A stretch of DNA of 64,000 nucleotides. Source: Kitasatospora atroaurantiaca. GTDB lineage: Bacteria; Actinomycetota; Actinomycetes; Streptomycetales; Streptomycetaceae. Both the position numbers and the translations under genes were made by a program. Each line of letters starts with the position of its first letter. Within the stretch, counting starts at the first letter, position 1. This document shows, in pieces, positions 8,208 through 17,073 of this stretch. The stretch spans positions 6,324,001 to 6,388,000 of the forward strand of contig NZ_VIVR01000001.1 in NCBI RefSeq assembly GCF_007828955.1, written 5' to 3'. Under the pieces are notes generated by a model. It saw only the letters and a list, made by a program, of their open reading frames with translations, ran no database searches and had not been told where the DNA came from.

Positions 8208-8308
8208 ACTAGGAGGCTCAGCGCTCCTGAGGTCGTGAACGGCTGACCGCGTGCCCGAGGGCCGGGCGCTGCTTGCGGGCCGCCGGACCGTCGGGGTAGG
8301 AAGGCCGC

Positions 8309-8512
8309 ATGACGGATGACACCCGGCACTGTGCCCTGGCACCGGCCACCGACGCCGTGCTGGCGCTGACAGCCGACCCCGGGCTCACCGGGCCGCGGGC
8401 CGACTGCGTCCAGTGCGGTGAGCCCACCGAGCTGCCCGCCGACCACCCGGGCCTCACCCTCTGCCCGCTCTGCACCTGGCAGCAGGCCCAGCGGATCGCC
8501 TGCTCGGGCTGA
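8309..8512 (+). CDS. Zinc-ribbon mini-protein, 67 aa
   Basis: ATG 8309 follows AGGAAGG. The product carries two cysteine pairs, CVQCGE and LCPLCTW, about 20 residues apart, a classic small zinc-ribbon knuckle pair. The rest is short and neutral. It ends 23 bp before the convergent sbcC stop. Such mini-proteins are common in streptomycetes with no assigned role; DNA, RNA or protein binding is possible. The metal site is inferred from the motif. Confidence 0.65.
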   Translation: MTDDTRHCALAPATDAVLALTADPGLTGPRADCVQCGEPTELPADHPGLTLCPLCTWQQAQRIACSG

Positions 8513-8534
8513 CCCGCCGCCCGAGCAGCCGGGG

Positions 8535-11500
8535 TCAGCCGTCCTCGCGGGCGGCCAGGCGCAGGGTCGAGCCGTGGCGGCTCTTCCTGACCAGGAGCTG
8601 GGCGGGGATGCGCGAGCGCAGGTCGGCGACATGGCTGACGATGCCGACGGCGCGGTCCCGCTCGCGCAGGCCGTCCAGGACGTCCATCACCTCTTCCAGG
8701 GCCTGCTCGTCCAGGCTGCCGAAGCCTTCGTCGATGAAGAGCGTGTCCAGTGGCATGCCGCCGGCCTCGTCCGTGACCACGTCGGCCAGGCCGAGCGCCA
8801 GCGCGAGGGAGGCGAAGAAGCTCTCGCCGCCGGAGAGCGTCGCCGTGTCCCGGTCGATGCCCGTCCAGGCGTCGACCACCCGCAGCGCGAGGCCGGACCG
8901 CCTGTTCCCGGCCACCCGGTCGTCGCTGTGGACCAGGGTGTAGCGGCCGCCGGACATCCGTACCAGGCGGTCGCTGGCGGCGGCCGCGACCTGTTCGAGG
9001 CGGGCCGCCAGGACGTACGACTCCAGGCGCATCCGCAGCACGTTCTCGGTGGAGGTGCCTGCGGCGAGCCCGGCCAGGCGGCTGATCCGGCCGTAGCGCT
9101 CCAGGGCCGGCGCCAGCCCGGCGGCCAGCTCGGCGAGCTGCCGGCCGATCCTGGCAAGGGCGGCACAGCGCTCCCGCGCCGCCGTCTCCTCGGCCGAGGC
9201 GGCGCGCAGCCGGGCCGTCGCGTCCCTCAGCTCCTCCTGCACGGCCGTCAGGTCCACGGCGGGAAGCGCTGCCGCGGCGACCAGCTCCGGCTCGGCCAGC
9301 CGGGCCTCGGCGGCATCCCGCTCGGCGCGGATGCGCTCCAGACGCTCCTGCAGGGCCGAACGCTCGGCGGCGGGCAGCAGTGCGGCGCGCGCCGCCTCCG
9401 GGTCGGCGAAGCCCGCCGCCACGCTGACCTGGGCCAGCTCCTGCTCCGCCGCCCCGAGCCGGGCCGCCGCCTCGGAGCGGCTCCGTACAGCGGCCAGCGC
9501 CGCGGCCACCGCGTCGGCGAGCGCGCCGAGCGACGCCGCCCGGGCGGCGACCGACGGAGCGTCACCGCGCGCGGCCGAGACCCGCCGGCCGAGCTCCTGC
9601 TGCTCGGCCGCGAGGGTCTGCAGCTTGGCGCTCAGGGCCGCACTGTCCGCCGCGGCCTGGCGGAGCTGGGACTGCTGCTTGCTCTGCTCCTGCGTCAGCT
9701 GGGCGATCCGCTGGCTGATCAGCCCCAGACCGTCGGCCGCCAGCAGGGCCTCGCGTCGGCTCTGCTCGGCCGCGTCGAGGGCCTGGCCGAGCTCCGCGAC
9801 GCTCTGTGCGCCGGCCGCGCCCGCCGCCGAGGCCTCGTCGACCCGCAGGGCCGTCAGGGCGGCCTCGGCCCCGGCCAGCGCCTGCTCGGCCCGGATCTGG
9901 GCGGTACGGGCCAGCTCCTCGTCCTCGGCGCGTACCTGGGTGTCGGCGGGCTGTGCGGGGGAGGGGTGGACGGCGGAGCCGCAGACCCGGCAGGGCTCGC
10001 CGCCGTGCAGTTGCCCGGCCAGCTCGGCGGCCATGCCGGTGAGCCGCCGCTCGCGCAGATCCAGGCTGTGACCACGGGCGTCCTGTGCCCGGCCGCGCAG
10101 GGTGAGCAGCTCGCGCTCGGCGTCGGTGATCCGGCCGCGCAGCTCGTCCCGGTGCCGGGCAGCGGTGAGCCGGCCGCTCAGCTCGGCCCGCTGGGCGTCG
10201 AGCTGCTCGACCTTGGCCTCGGCGGCGCGAGCGGCCGTCTGCTCCTCCTGCACGGCCTCCAGCCGGGCGTCGAAGTCGACCAGCCAGTCCTGGGCGTCCT
10301 CGGCGAGCTCCTCGGCCCGGCCGCGCTCGGCGGCCGCCTGCTCCTGCTCGCGGCCGAGCGCGGCATGGCGTCGTTCGTCGGCCCGGGCGGCCTCCAGCCT
10401 GCCGAGCTCCGCCCGCAGCTGCCGCTCGGCCTCGGCGAGCGCCTCGGCGTCCGCCCGGGCCAGCGAGGGCTCGGTGACCCCGGCCCGGCGGGCCTGCTCC
10501 GACCGCTCGGCGGCCAGGTGCGCGCCGGCCGCGCCGTCCCGCAGGCGCAGCACCGACTCGACCACGGCCGCGGCCTGAGCCTGCGTCAGCCGTCGCTGGT
10601 CATCGGCCCGTTCTTCGGCGGACTCGGCCAGCCTGGCCGCCTCCAGAACGGCCGCCCGGTGACGGCGCTGGCGGTCCGACAGTTCGTGGGCGCGCTCCTG
10701 GCGCTGCTGGGCCGCCGCGTACGTGGTCTCGGCCAGGTCGACCGCAGAGCGGGCCGCCGCGAGCTGCTCGGCCGCCCCGCCGCGCAGGATCGCGGCCCAT
10801 GCCAGCACCCCGGCAGCCTGTCCGCTCGCCGAGCTGCTCGCGGAGCCGTCCTCGGCGGGCACCCAGGCCTCCGAGGGCTCCGCCGCCGGGCCGGCCGCCT
10901 CCTCCGCCCGGCCCGCGAGGTCGCGCAGCCGCAGCCGCCCGTCCTGGACGGCGGCCTCGTGCCTGCGCCGCTGCTCGCCCAGCCACCGCTCGACCAGCTC
11001 GAAGCGGCCGGTGTCGAAGAGCTGGCGCAGCAGTGCGGCCCGGTCGTTCGCGTCGGCCCGCAGGAAGCGGGCGAAGTCGCCCTGGGGGAGCAGGACGACC
11101 TGGCAGAACTGCTCGCGGCTCATCCCGATCAGCCGGCGGATCTCCTCGCCGGCCTCCTGGTGGGAGCGGCTGAGGGGCCGCCAGCCGGACGTGCCGTCAC
11201 CGAGGCCGGCGCACCACTCGCGCAGCAGGGTCTGCGGCTTCTCCGTCGTCATGCCCGAGCCCCGGCGCTTGGGGCGCTGCTGCTCGGGGCTGCGGGTGAT
11301 CTCCAGCCGGCGCCCGCCGAGGGTGAGCTCCAGACGGACCTCGGTGAGCACCAGCGGGTCGGCGTGGTCGCTGCGCAGCGGGTTGCCCTTACGGGCGCCC
11401 GGCACCTCGCCGTAGAGCGCGAAGCAGACCGCGTCCAGCACGCTGCTCTTGCCGGCCCCGGTGGCGCCGCGCAGCAGGAAGAGGCCGGCGGAGGAGAGCA

Positions 11501-11570
11501 GGTCGAAGTCGACCTGCTCGGTGCCGGCGAAGGGGCCGAAGGCCGTGAGCGTCAGCTGGTGCAGTCTCAT
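8535..11570 (-). CDS. sbcC: SbcC, ATPase subunit of the SbcCD nuclease
   Basis: A 1011-aa SMC-like ATPase (bacterial Rad50) that with SbcD opens DNA hairpins and processes blocked double-strand ends. The N-terminal half has RLHQLTLTAFGPFAG and Walker A GATGAGKSS (about residues 35-43). Long Ala/Glu/Arg-rich coiled coils follow on either side of a zinc hook, PCRVCG (Cys about 525 and 528). The C-terminal half has the signature LSGGESFFASLALALG (about 912) and Walker B TLFIDEGFGSLD (about 945). Its ATG overlaps the sbcD stop by four bases (ATGA), so the two are translationally coupled. Confidence 0.95.
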   Translation of the reverse strand: MRLHQLTLTAFGPFAGTEQVDFDLLSSAGLFLLRGATGAGKSSVLDAVCFALYGEVPGARKGNPLRSDHADPLVLTEVRLELTLGGRRLEITRSPEQQRPKRRGSGMTTEKPQTLLREWCAGLGDGTSGWRPLSRSHQEAGEEIRRLIGMSREQFCQVVLLPQGDFARFLRADANDRAALLRQLFDTGRFELVERWLGEQRRRHEAAVQDGRLRLRDLAGRAEEAAGPAAEPSEAWVPAEDGSASSSASGQAAGVLAWAAILRGGAAEQLAAARSAVDLAETTYAAAQQRQERAHELSDRQRRHRAAVLEAARLAESAEERADDQRRLTQAQAAAVVESVLRLRDGAAGAHLAAERSEQARRAGVTEPSLARADAEALAEAERQLRAELGRLEAARADERRHAALGREQEQAAAERGRAEELAEDAQDWLVDFDARLEAVQEEQTAARAAEAKVEQLDAQRAELSGRLTAARHRDELRGRITDAERELLTLRGRAQDARGHSLDLRERRLTGMAAELAGQLHGGEPCRVCGSAVHPSPAQPADTQVRAEDEELARTAQIRAEQALAGAEAALTALRVDEASAAGAAGAQSVAELGQALDAAEQSRREALLAADGLGLISQRIAQLTQEQSKQQSQLRQAAADSAALSAKLQTLAAEQQELGRRVSAARGDAPSVAARAASLGALADAVAAALAAVRSRSEAAARLGAAEQELAQVSVAAGFADPEAARAALLPAAERSALQERLERIRAERDAAEARLAEPELVAAAALPAVDLTAVQEELRDATARLRAASAEETAARERCAALARIGRQLAELAAGLAPALERYGRISRLAGLAAGTSTENVLRMRLESYVLAARLEQVAAAASDRLVRMSGGRYTLVHSDDRVAGNRRSGLALRVVDAWTGIDRDTATLSGGESFFASLALALGLADVVTDEAGGMPLDTLFIDEGFGSLDEQALEEVMDVLDGLRERDRAVGIVSHVADLRSRIPAQLLVRKSRHGSTLRLAAREDG

Positions 11571-12736
11571 CGGGGCAGCTCCTGCGCGCGGTCGGTGCTC
11601 TGCCGGACGCTCTCGAAGGCCTCGCGGAGCCAGCCGCGCTCCAGCTCGTCGATCTCGCTGCCGGGGCGGACGTGCCGGACGAAGCCCTCGGCGACCTCCA
11701 GGTCGGGCCGGCCGCTGACCCGGGCCGCGTACGAGGGATGCTCCTCGCCCGGTGCGTGCTCGGGCTCGAACAGCAGCTGGAGGGTGTGCGGGAAGCGCCT
11801 GCGCAGCTCGTCCATCGGGTTGGCGGGCCGCGCCGCGTCGGTGAGGGTGACCTGCACCCAGGAATCCTCGTGGGCCGCGAGCTCCGGGGCGGCCAGCAGC
11901 TCGGCGAGCCGCCCGCGCAGGCGGGCCAGCGGGCGGGGCACCGGGCAGTCGAGGCGCTCGGCGGACACCGAGCCGTCGGCGGCGAGGTCGACCAGCCACA
12001 TCGTCTTGCGCTGGTGCACCTCGGAGAAGGAGTAGGCGAGCGGGGAGCCGCTGTAGCGCAGGTGCGGGGCGAGCGTCTGGCAGCCGTGCAGATGGCCGAG
12101 GGCGGCGTAGTGCACCCCGTCGAACACCGCGGCCGGGACGCTCGCCACGCCACCGACCGTGATGTCCCGCTCGCTGTCGCTCTCCTCGCCGCCGGTCACG
12201 AAGGCGTGTGCCAGCACCACCGCCCTGGTGCCGGGCGGACGGGACGCCAGATCCTCCCGGACCTGCTCCATCGCGGCGCCGAGCACCCGGTCGTGGCCGC
12301 CCTTGTCGAGGCCGAAGCGCTCGCGGGTGAGCGCGGGCTCCAGGTAGGGCAGGCCGTAGACGGCGACCGGGCCGTGCTCGTCGGCGAGCATGACGGGGAC
12401 GGCGCAGCCGCCCGGGTCCGTCCGCAGGTGGATGCCGGCCCGGTCGATCAGGCCGGCGCCGACGCCGAGCCGGCGGGCCGAGTCGTGGTTCCCGCTGATG
12501 AAGACCGTGGGCACGCCGAGGGCGGCGAGCCGGTGCAGCACCTCGTCGAAGAGTGCGACCGCCTCCAGCCCGGGCAGTGCCCGGTCGTAGACGTCCCCGG
12601 CGACCAGCACGGCTTCGACGCGCTGCTCCTCGACCACCGCCACCAGGTGGTCGAGGAAGGCGCGTTGGGCATCGTGCAGGCTCTCCCGGTGGAAGGAGCG
12701 GCCCAGATGCCAGTCGGAGGTATGCAGCAGTCGCAT
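11567..12736 (-). CDS. sbcD: SbcD, nuclease subunit of SbcCD
   Basis: A 389-aa calcineurin-like phosphoesterase (bacterial Mre11), the Mn-dependent nuclease partner of SbcC. All phosphoesterase motifs are visible: TSDWHLGRSFH (DxH), VAGDVYDRA (GDxxD), FISGNHDSARR (GNHD), LAHAFVTGG and ALGHLHGCQ (GHxH). The C-terminal part is the SbcD capping region that contacts the SbcC coiled-coil base. It is the first gene of the operon. It starts at ATG 12736, and its divergent neighbour starts at 12904, leaving a 167-bp shared control region. Confidence 0.95.
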   Translation of the reverse strand: MRLLHTSDWHLGRSFHRESLHDAQRAFLDHLVAVVEEQRVEAVLVAGDVYDRALPGLEAVALFDEVLHRLAALGVPTVFISGNHDSARRLGVGAGLIDRAGIHLRTDPGGCAVPVMLADEHGPVAVYGLPYLEPALTRERFGLDKGGHDRVLGAAMEQVREDLASRPPGTRAVVLAHAFVTGGEESDSERDITVGGVASVPAAVFDGVHYAALGHLHGCQTLAPHLRYSGSPLAYSFSEVHQRKTMWLVDLAADGSVSAERLDCPVPRPLARLRGRLAELLAAPELAAHEDSWVQVTLTDAARPANPMDELRRRFPHTLQLLFEPEHAPGEEHPSYAARVSGRPDLEVAEGFVRHVRPGSEIDELERGWLREAFESVRQSTDRAQELPR

Positions 12737-12903
12737 GGTGCACGACCCTAACGGGAGCCACTGACAACGCGTGACCGTTCCGCTCTCACACCGGCGCCCG
12801 GACGATCGCCCGGAGTGACTTGTCAGTGACGCTGTGTATGTTTCCGGCGTCGGTGGCCCGACTGCAGCGGGCACTCCGACGGTCGTTCCCCGAGGGAGGG
12901 TCC

Positions 12904-13917
12904 ATGTCGAAGAAGCACACCCCCAGGAACCAGCACGCCGACCACTCCACCCGTCCGTACCGGCCCGGCCGGCGAGGCCGCTCCCGGGGCGCGCCGCTGC
13001 GTCAGCCGGTGGCGCTCGCCGTGGCCGCCGATCCGGCCGACTACGACTGCCTGCGCCGCCACGGGATGTTCGGCGAGGCCGACTACGCCTCCTACCTGCG
13101 GCGCACCGAGGTGCAGCTCCGCGCCCTGCGCGGCCAGGGGGTGGACGTGCACCTGCGGGTCCTCGAGCCGGCCGACTTCGAGGACTTCTGCGAGGAGCAC
13201 CTCCTCGACCCGCAGGACCCGGTCGCCCGGGTCGCCTACGCGGCCGACCCGGAGCTCGCCGGGGAGCCCTTCCTCTACACCGGCGAGCGGCTGGCCGGGC
13301 TGATCCCCGCCCTGCTGGAGGACCACCTGGCCAGGGTCCGGATCTCCATCGGCTGCGCGGCACTGCTCACCGCGATCGGCTGGGACGAGGAGCCGGAGGA
13401 GCGGCTGGCCGCCGTGCTGCAGTACGTCTCCGAGGTCTACCTGGCGCTCGCGGCCGGTGCCGGCGAGGGCTGCCACCGGCTGACGCTGCGCTCGGTGGGT
13501 CTGGTCGACGGGGACGAGCTCGCCGCCTCGGGGGAGCTCCGCGTCGAGGCCGGCGAGCTGTCCGCCGCCGGGCGCGGGGTGGAGGCCTTCTGCGTCACGC
13601 TGGCGGCGGCGGTGGCCGGGTACGGGGCGGGGGAGCTCCTGCTGCACGGCCCGGCCGGCGCGGGCGGTGGTCGCAAGGTGTACGGCTGGGCGCTGGTGGA
13701 CGGGTGGCTGCGTCCGATGTCGGCGGTGGAGGTCGCGGCGGTGCTGGCCGCCGCGACCGGCGACGGGGCGGCCGACGGCCCGGCCGAGGCGGTCGCGCCG
13801 TGCCCCGGGTTCCCCCTGCCGATCCAGGCCCCCGCGCCGTGGGAGGGCTCCGCGCAGGCCGGGTCGGCCGAGGGGCCGTCCCCGCAGGCAGGAGGGGTGG
13901 GTGAGGCCGGCCGCTGA
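12904..13917 (+). CDS. Hypothetical protein, 337 aa
   Basis: ATG 12904 follows a CGAGGGAGGG site. After a basic, probably disordered N terminus (MSKKHTPRNQHADH, then RRGRSRG) comes an alpha/beta region with YDCLRRHGMFGEADYASYLR and a stretch reminiscent of toprim-like or DUF regions (VDVHLRVLEPADFEDFCEEH). The last 70 residues are Pro/Gly/Ala-rich. No enzyme motif, signal peptide or membrane segment is seen, so it is probably cytosolic. It is divergent from sbcDC; no functional link is evident. I do not recognise the family. Confidence 0.65.
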   Translation: MSKKHTPRNQHADHSTRPYRPGRRGRSRGAPLRQPVALAVAADPADYDCLRRHGMFGEADYASYLRRTEVQLRALRGQGVDVHLRVLEPADFEDFCEEHLLDPQDPVARVAYAADPELAGEPFLYTGERLAGLIPALLEDHLARVRISIGCAALLTAIGWDEEPEERLAAVLQYVSEVYLALAAGAGEGCHRLTLRSVGLVDGDELAASGELRVEAGELSAAGRGVEAFCVTLAAAVAGYGAGELLLHGPAGAGGGRKVYGWALVDGWLRPMSAVEVAAVLAAATGDGAADGPAEAVAPCPGFPLPIQAPAPWEGSAQAGSAEGPSPQAGGVGEAGR

Positions 13918-13938
13918 CCGCCCCACCTGGATTCGCGC

Positions 13939-13968
13939 CCCGGGGCGAGGCCTCGCCCTCGCCCCGGG
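13939..13968 (+). terminator. GC-rich hairpin terminator
   Basis: A perfect 12-bp stem (CCCGGGGCGAGG at 13939-13950 with its complement at 13957-13968) and a 6-nt loop follow 22 bp after the hypothetical gene. It separates that gene from the NUDIX gene on the same strand. Confidence 0.65.
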
Positions 13969-14130
13969 CCGTACCGGCACGCCATGCCCCGAGCGGCGGC
14001 CAGGACTGTTCATCGACCGCATGTTCGGGGAAGATCAACAGTCGGAGCGCGGTGCGGGCGCCGCCCGCACGGCCGACCAGGACAGACCACGTACCGCACG
14101 CCCTAGGGGCCCGACGCCGGAGGGGGACGA

Positions 14131-14730
14131 ATGAGCCGCATCGAGTACAGCGCGGAGATCGCCGAGCTGCTCGGCCGCGTGCGGCGCCGCCCCACCGCCG
14201 GCTGGCCCTGGCGGCCGGGTGAGCCGGTGCCCGAGGGGCTGCCGGTCAAGCAGTCCTGGGGCTGGCTCTTCGTGCCGGACGGGCGGGTGCTGACCCTGGT
14301 CAACCCCAAGGACGGCGTGGTCAGCCTGCCCGGCGGCTCGCTGGAGCCGGAGGACGAGGGCGACCCGGGGGCGGCCCTGGCCCGCGAGGCGGGCGAGGAG
14401 GCCCAGGCGGTGATCGGCCCGCCCTACTACCTCGGCTACCTCTACGACCGGGTCGGCTCGGCCAACGGCGGTCACGAGTGCGCCCGAGTCCGGATGGCGG
14501 CCGCCCTGCACGCCGTCGGGCCGACCGCGCCCGACCCGGCCTCCGGCCGTCACTACCGGCGCCTCCTGGTGGCCCCCGGCCTGGCGGTCGAGCTGCTCGG
14601 CTGGGGCGCGCCCGGCCTGCGGCAGGCCCGTGCCGCCGTCACGACCGCCGTGGTCAGGCTCGGCGTCCCGGCTGCGGCCAACGAGACGATCGAGGAGCTC
14701 CCGCCCGGCGGGTCGGTCTTCCCCCGGTGA
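14131..14730 (+). CDS. NUDIX hydrolase family protein
   Basis: A 199-aa protein with an approximate NUDIX box, GGSLEPEDEGDPGAALAREA followed by GEEA, where the Glu residues would bind Mg for hydrolysis of a nucleoside diphosphate linked to another group. The box has a few extra residues between Gly and the REAGEE core compared with the consensus, so activity may be altered. A GDP-mannose-like beta-sheet surrounds it (SWGWLFVPDGRVLTLVNPK). ATG 14131 overlaps no neighbour; AGGGGGACGA is the ribosome site. It is transcribed alone after the 13.95-kb terminator. Confidence 0.75.
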   Translation: MSRIEYSAEIAELLGRVRRRPTAGWPWRPGEPVPEGLPVKQSWGWLFVPDGRVLTLVNPKDGVVSLPGGSLEPEDEGDPGAALAREAGEEAQAVIGPPYYLGYLYDRVGSANGGHECARVRMAAALHAVGPTAPDPASGRHYRRLLVAPGLAVELLGWGAPGLRQARAAVTTAVVRLGVPAAANETIEELPPGGSVFPR

Positions 14731-14874
14731 TCCGGCGCCACGTCAGCTGACACTCCGTCTGGCGCGCAGTGCCCCAACTCGTCTTCTTCTCAACAACTTT
14801 GGCATGGGCACTATCCGGCCAAGCTACTGCCTGGTATCAAAAGTGTGACCCGCGTCACTCCCGTGGAGGTGCTC

Positions 14875-15672
14875 ATGCGCCCTGCCCGTGCCGTGTCCGT
14901 CGCCAGCCTGGCGATCCTTCTCTCCCTGACCACCCTCGCCGCCGCCACCACCGCGAACGCCGCCACCGTCAACTACGCCGCACTGGGGGACTCGTACTCC
15001 GCCGGCGTCGGAGCCGGCAGCTACACCAGCGAGAGCGGTAGCTGCAAGCGCAGCACCAACGCCTACCCCTACCTCTGGAAGAACGCCCACGGCCCGTCGG
15101 CCTTCGCCTTCGCCGCCTGTTCGGGCGCGCGGACCGGGGACGTGCTCAACAACCAGCTCTCGGTGCTCAACTCCGGCACCACGCTGGTGAGCATCACGAT
15201 CGGCGGCAACGACGCGGGCTTCGCGAGCACCATGCAGACCTGCGTGCTGAACAGCGAGAGCGCCTGCCTCACCGCCGTGGCGAACGCCAAGGCCTACGCC
15301 ACCAACACCCTGCCCGGCCAGCTCGACCAGGTGTACTCGGCCATCCACGGCAAGGCACCCAACGCGCACGTCGTGGTGCTCGGCTACCCGCACCTGTACA
15401 AGATCGGCGGCAGCTGCATCTTCGGCATCGGTGACACCAAGCGCAGCGCCATCAACAGCGCGGCGGACGTCCTCGACGACGTCATCGCCAAGAGAGCAGC
15501 AAACGCGGGCTTCACCTACGAGGACGTCAGAGGCCTGTTCACAGGACACGAGATCTGCGCAAGTGGCACGGTGTGGCTGAACAGCACCACCTTGCCGGTC
15601 GACGAGAGCTACCACCCCAAGGCCTCCGGCCAGTCGGGCGGCTACCTGCCCGCCTTCACCGCAGGGGTCTGA
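14875..15672 (+). CDS. Secreted SGNH/GDSL-family lipase or esterase
   Basis: A 265-aa secreted hydrolase. ATG 14875 follows GTGGAGGT. A signal peptide (basic RPARA, hydrophobic core, cleavage near TANAA) leads directly to block I, NYAALGDSYSAGVGAGSY, with the nucleophilic Ser. Block III is SITIGGNDAGF and the block V Asp/His is in DESYHPKASGQ. Six cysteines fit the three disulfides of the streptomycete lipase fold exemplified by the S. coelicolor SGNH lipase. It hydrolyses acyl esters outside the cell. It converges on the chitinase across a strong hairpin. Confidence 0.88.
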   Translation: MRPARAVSVASLAILLSLTTLAAATTANAATVNYAALGDSYSAGVGAGSYTSESGSCKRSTNAYPYLWKNAHGPSAFAFAACSGARTGDVLNNQLSVLNSGTTLVSITIGGNDAGFASTMQTCVLNSESACLTAVANAKAYATNTLPGQLDQVYSAIHGKAPNAHVVVLGYPHLYKIGGSCIFGIGDTKRSAINSAADVLDDVIAKRAANAGFTYEDVRGLFTGHEICASGTVWLNSTTLPVDESYHPKASGQSGGYLPAFTAGV

Positions 15673-15682
15673 CGTACCACCG

Positions 15683-15718
15683 GTCGGCCGCACCCCGTTT
15701 CGAAGGGGTGCGGCCGAC
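15683..15718. terminator. Bidirectional hairpin terminator between lipase and chitinase
   Basis: A perfect 14-bp stem (GTCGGCCGCACCCC at 15683-15696 and its complement at 15705-15718) with an 8-nt AT-containing loop lies between two convergent genes, so it can end both transcripts. Confidence 0.8.
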
Positions 15719-15740
15719 GCGTCGTCAGCAGGGTCGGCCG

Positions 15741-16997
15741 TCAGCAGGGGCCGTCGTCGGCCCAGGGGCCCCACTGGCCGCTGACGCTCGGGTTCTCGTT
15801 CTGGGTCCACCACTTGGCGTGCCACTTGTGCCCGCCGTACGAGACCACGTTGCCCGCCGTGTAGACCTTGGTGCTGTCCCAGGCCGGCGCGGTGCAGGAG
15901 CCGGGCGAGGACGGCGAGGGCGAGGACGAGGTGGGCGGCGTGGTGGTGGGCGGGGTGGCGCCGGCGAAGCGGACGGTGTACTTGGTGAAGTCCCAGTCGT
16001 TCTGCACCACGCTGGAGCAGGAGCCGGAGAGCCCCGGGTCCACCGTGCCCGCGCACTGCCGGTCCCGGTTGACCGACCAGTAGGTGTACCTGGCCAGCTT
16101 GTGCGCGGTGGCGAAGTCCAGCACCGTCTGGAAGTCCGCCTGCCGGAAGTACTCGGCGGCGTCGGTCCGCCCGTTCATCAGCGAGACGCCCTCGTGGGCG
16201 TAGGCGGTGGCCTCGCTCCATCCGAAGGTGGACTGCAGCAGGGCGTTGAACTTCACCAGAGCGTCGGTCTGCGCCGCCGCCCCGTTGAAGCCGCCGTCGA
16301 ACGGCATGATCGAGTAGTTGTTGGGCGTGAAGCCCTGCGACTTGGCCTCGTTCAGCAGCTGCTTGCCGAACCAGCCGGTGCCGTCGCCGGTGCCGGCCGT
16401 GGTGATCGAGATGTAGATCCCGGGGTTGTTCTGCTGGAGGATCCGCGCCGCGCCGATCTCGTTGTGGATGGCGGCGGCGTTCTCGTACTCGGGCTCCTCG
16501 AGGTCGAAGTCGAGTGCCTTGAGCTGGTACTTGTCGACGACCTTCTGGTACCCGGCGGCCGTGGCCTCCGGGCTGCCGCAGGTCTGGCCGAGCTTGGTGC
16601 CGCCGTACCCGCCGATCGAGACCGAGACGTCGCCGCCCTTGTCCCGGATCTTCTTGATCACGGCGGGCATGGTGGTGTCGGTGTCGATGGACGAGGTGCC
16701 GCCCCAGGCCGGGCGGCAGCTGCCGCCGTCCAGGATGAAGGCGAGCTGGAAGGCCTTCTGGCCGGTCGCGTCCATCACCGCGGCGGCGTCCGGCGGGCTG
16801 TTGTCCTCGGGCATCAGGTACGGGGCGCTGGCGTACCAGTTGCTGCCGAGCGCGGTGGTGGTGGCGGCCGACGCACCGGCCGTCAGAGCGCCGACACCGC
16901 CGGCCAGCAGACCGAGGCCGAGCAGGACGGCGGCCGGCGCGCGGCCGCGCAGGCGGCGCCTTCGGTGGGTGGGCGGGTGGATCCGGGCACGTTCCAT
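15741..16997 (-). CDS. Secreted GH18 chitinase with C-terminal chitin-binding module
   Basis: A 418-aa extracellular chitinase. ATG 16997 follows AGGAGGT. The long twin-basic-like signal region (RRRRLRGR, then a hydrophobic core, cleavage near GASAA) is followed by a GH18 barrel. The catalytic segment is ALDFDLEEPE: the Asp-x-Asp-x-Glu acid is kept, but the first Asp of DxxDxDxE is Lys. Substrate-binding SIGGYGG and the YWSVNRD strand fit the family. After a Thr/Ser/Pro linker comes a CBM5/12 module (WDSTKVYTAGNVVSYGGHKW, then WWTQNENPS). It lies 76 bp after the deacetylase gene and is probably co-transcribed with it. Confidence 0.9.
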   Translation of the reverse strand: MERARIHPPTHRRRRLRGRAPAAVLLGLGLLAGGVGALTAGASAATTTALGSNWYASAPYLMPEDNSPPDAAAVMDATGQKAFQLAFILDGGSCRPAWGGTSSIDTDTTMPAVIKKIRDKGGDVSVSIGGYGGTKLGQTCGSPEATAAGYQKVVDKYQLKALDFDLEEPEYENAAAIHNEIGAARILQQNNPGIYISITTAGTGDGTGWFGKQLLNEAKSQGFTPNNYSIMPFDGGFNGAAAQTDALVKFNALLQSTFGWSEATAYAHEGVSLMNGRTDAAEYFRQADFQTVLDFATAHKLARYTYWSVNRDRQCAGTVDPGLSGSCSSVVQNDWDFTKYTVRFAGATPPTTTPPTSSSPSPSSPGSCTAPAWDSTKVYTAGNVVSYGGHKWHAKWWTQNENPSVSGQWGPWADDGPC

Positions 16998-17073
16998 GGT
17001 GGAACCTCCTGGGGAGTGGGGGAGGAGCCGCCCCGTGCGAGTGGGGGTGCGCAGGGCGGATGGCGCCGTTCCT

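Larger units (their letters stand above)
2561..8208. mobile_element. Composite-transposon-like unit: IS5-type ends around an MmpL transporter and two-component system
   Basis: The outermost 21 bp at 2562-2582 (starting GCGCGTATCGAGTCG) recur as an exact reverse complement at 8187-8207, with one unmatched base outside each (2561 and 8208). CTAG directly abuts both: 2557-2560 and 8209-8212. CTAG is a typical 4-bp target of IS5-family elements, so the two copies look like a target duplication of one 5.65-kb event. Inside are the transposase gene, a transporter gene, a kinase/regulator pair and a diverged 3' remnant of the same IS. Joined across the unit, the flanks read without a gap from the YjbQ stop into a short intergenic region. 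The boundaries are observed; mobilisation as one unit is inference. Confidence 0.6.

Noticed and set aside
8418..12035. 1205-codon open frame on the plus strand opposite sbcC
   Set aside because: It is the antisense shadow of sbcC/sbcD, rich in Gly/Arg/Leu with no domain; the minus strand has complete SbcC and SbcD motifs.
14740..14874. AT-richer patch before the lipase gene as a tRNA or small RNA
   Set aside because: No cloverleaf or conserved hairpin could be drawn; it is best read as a promoter region.
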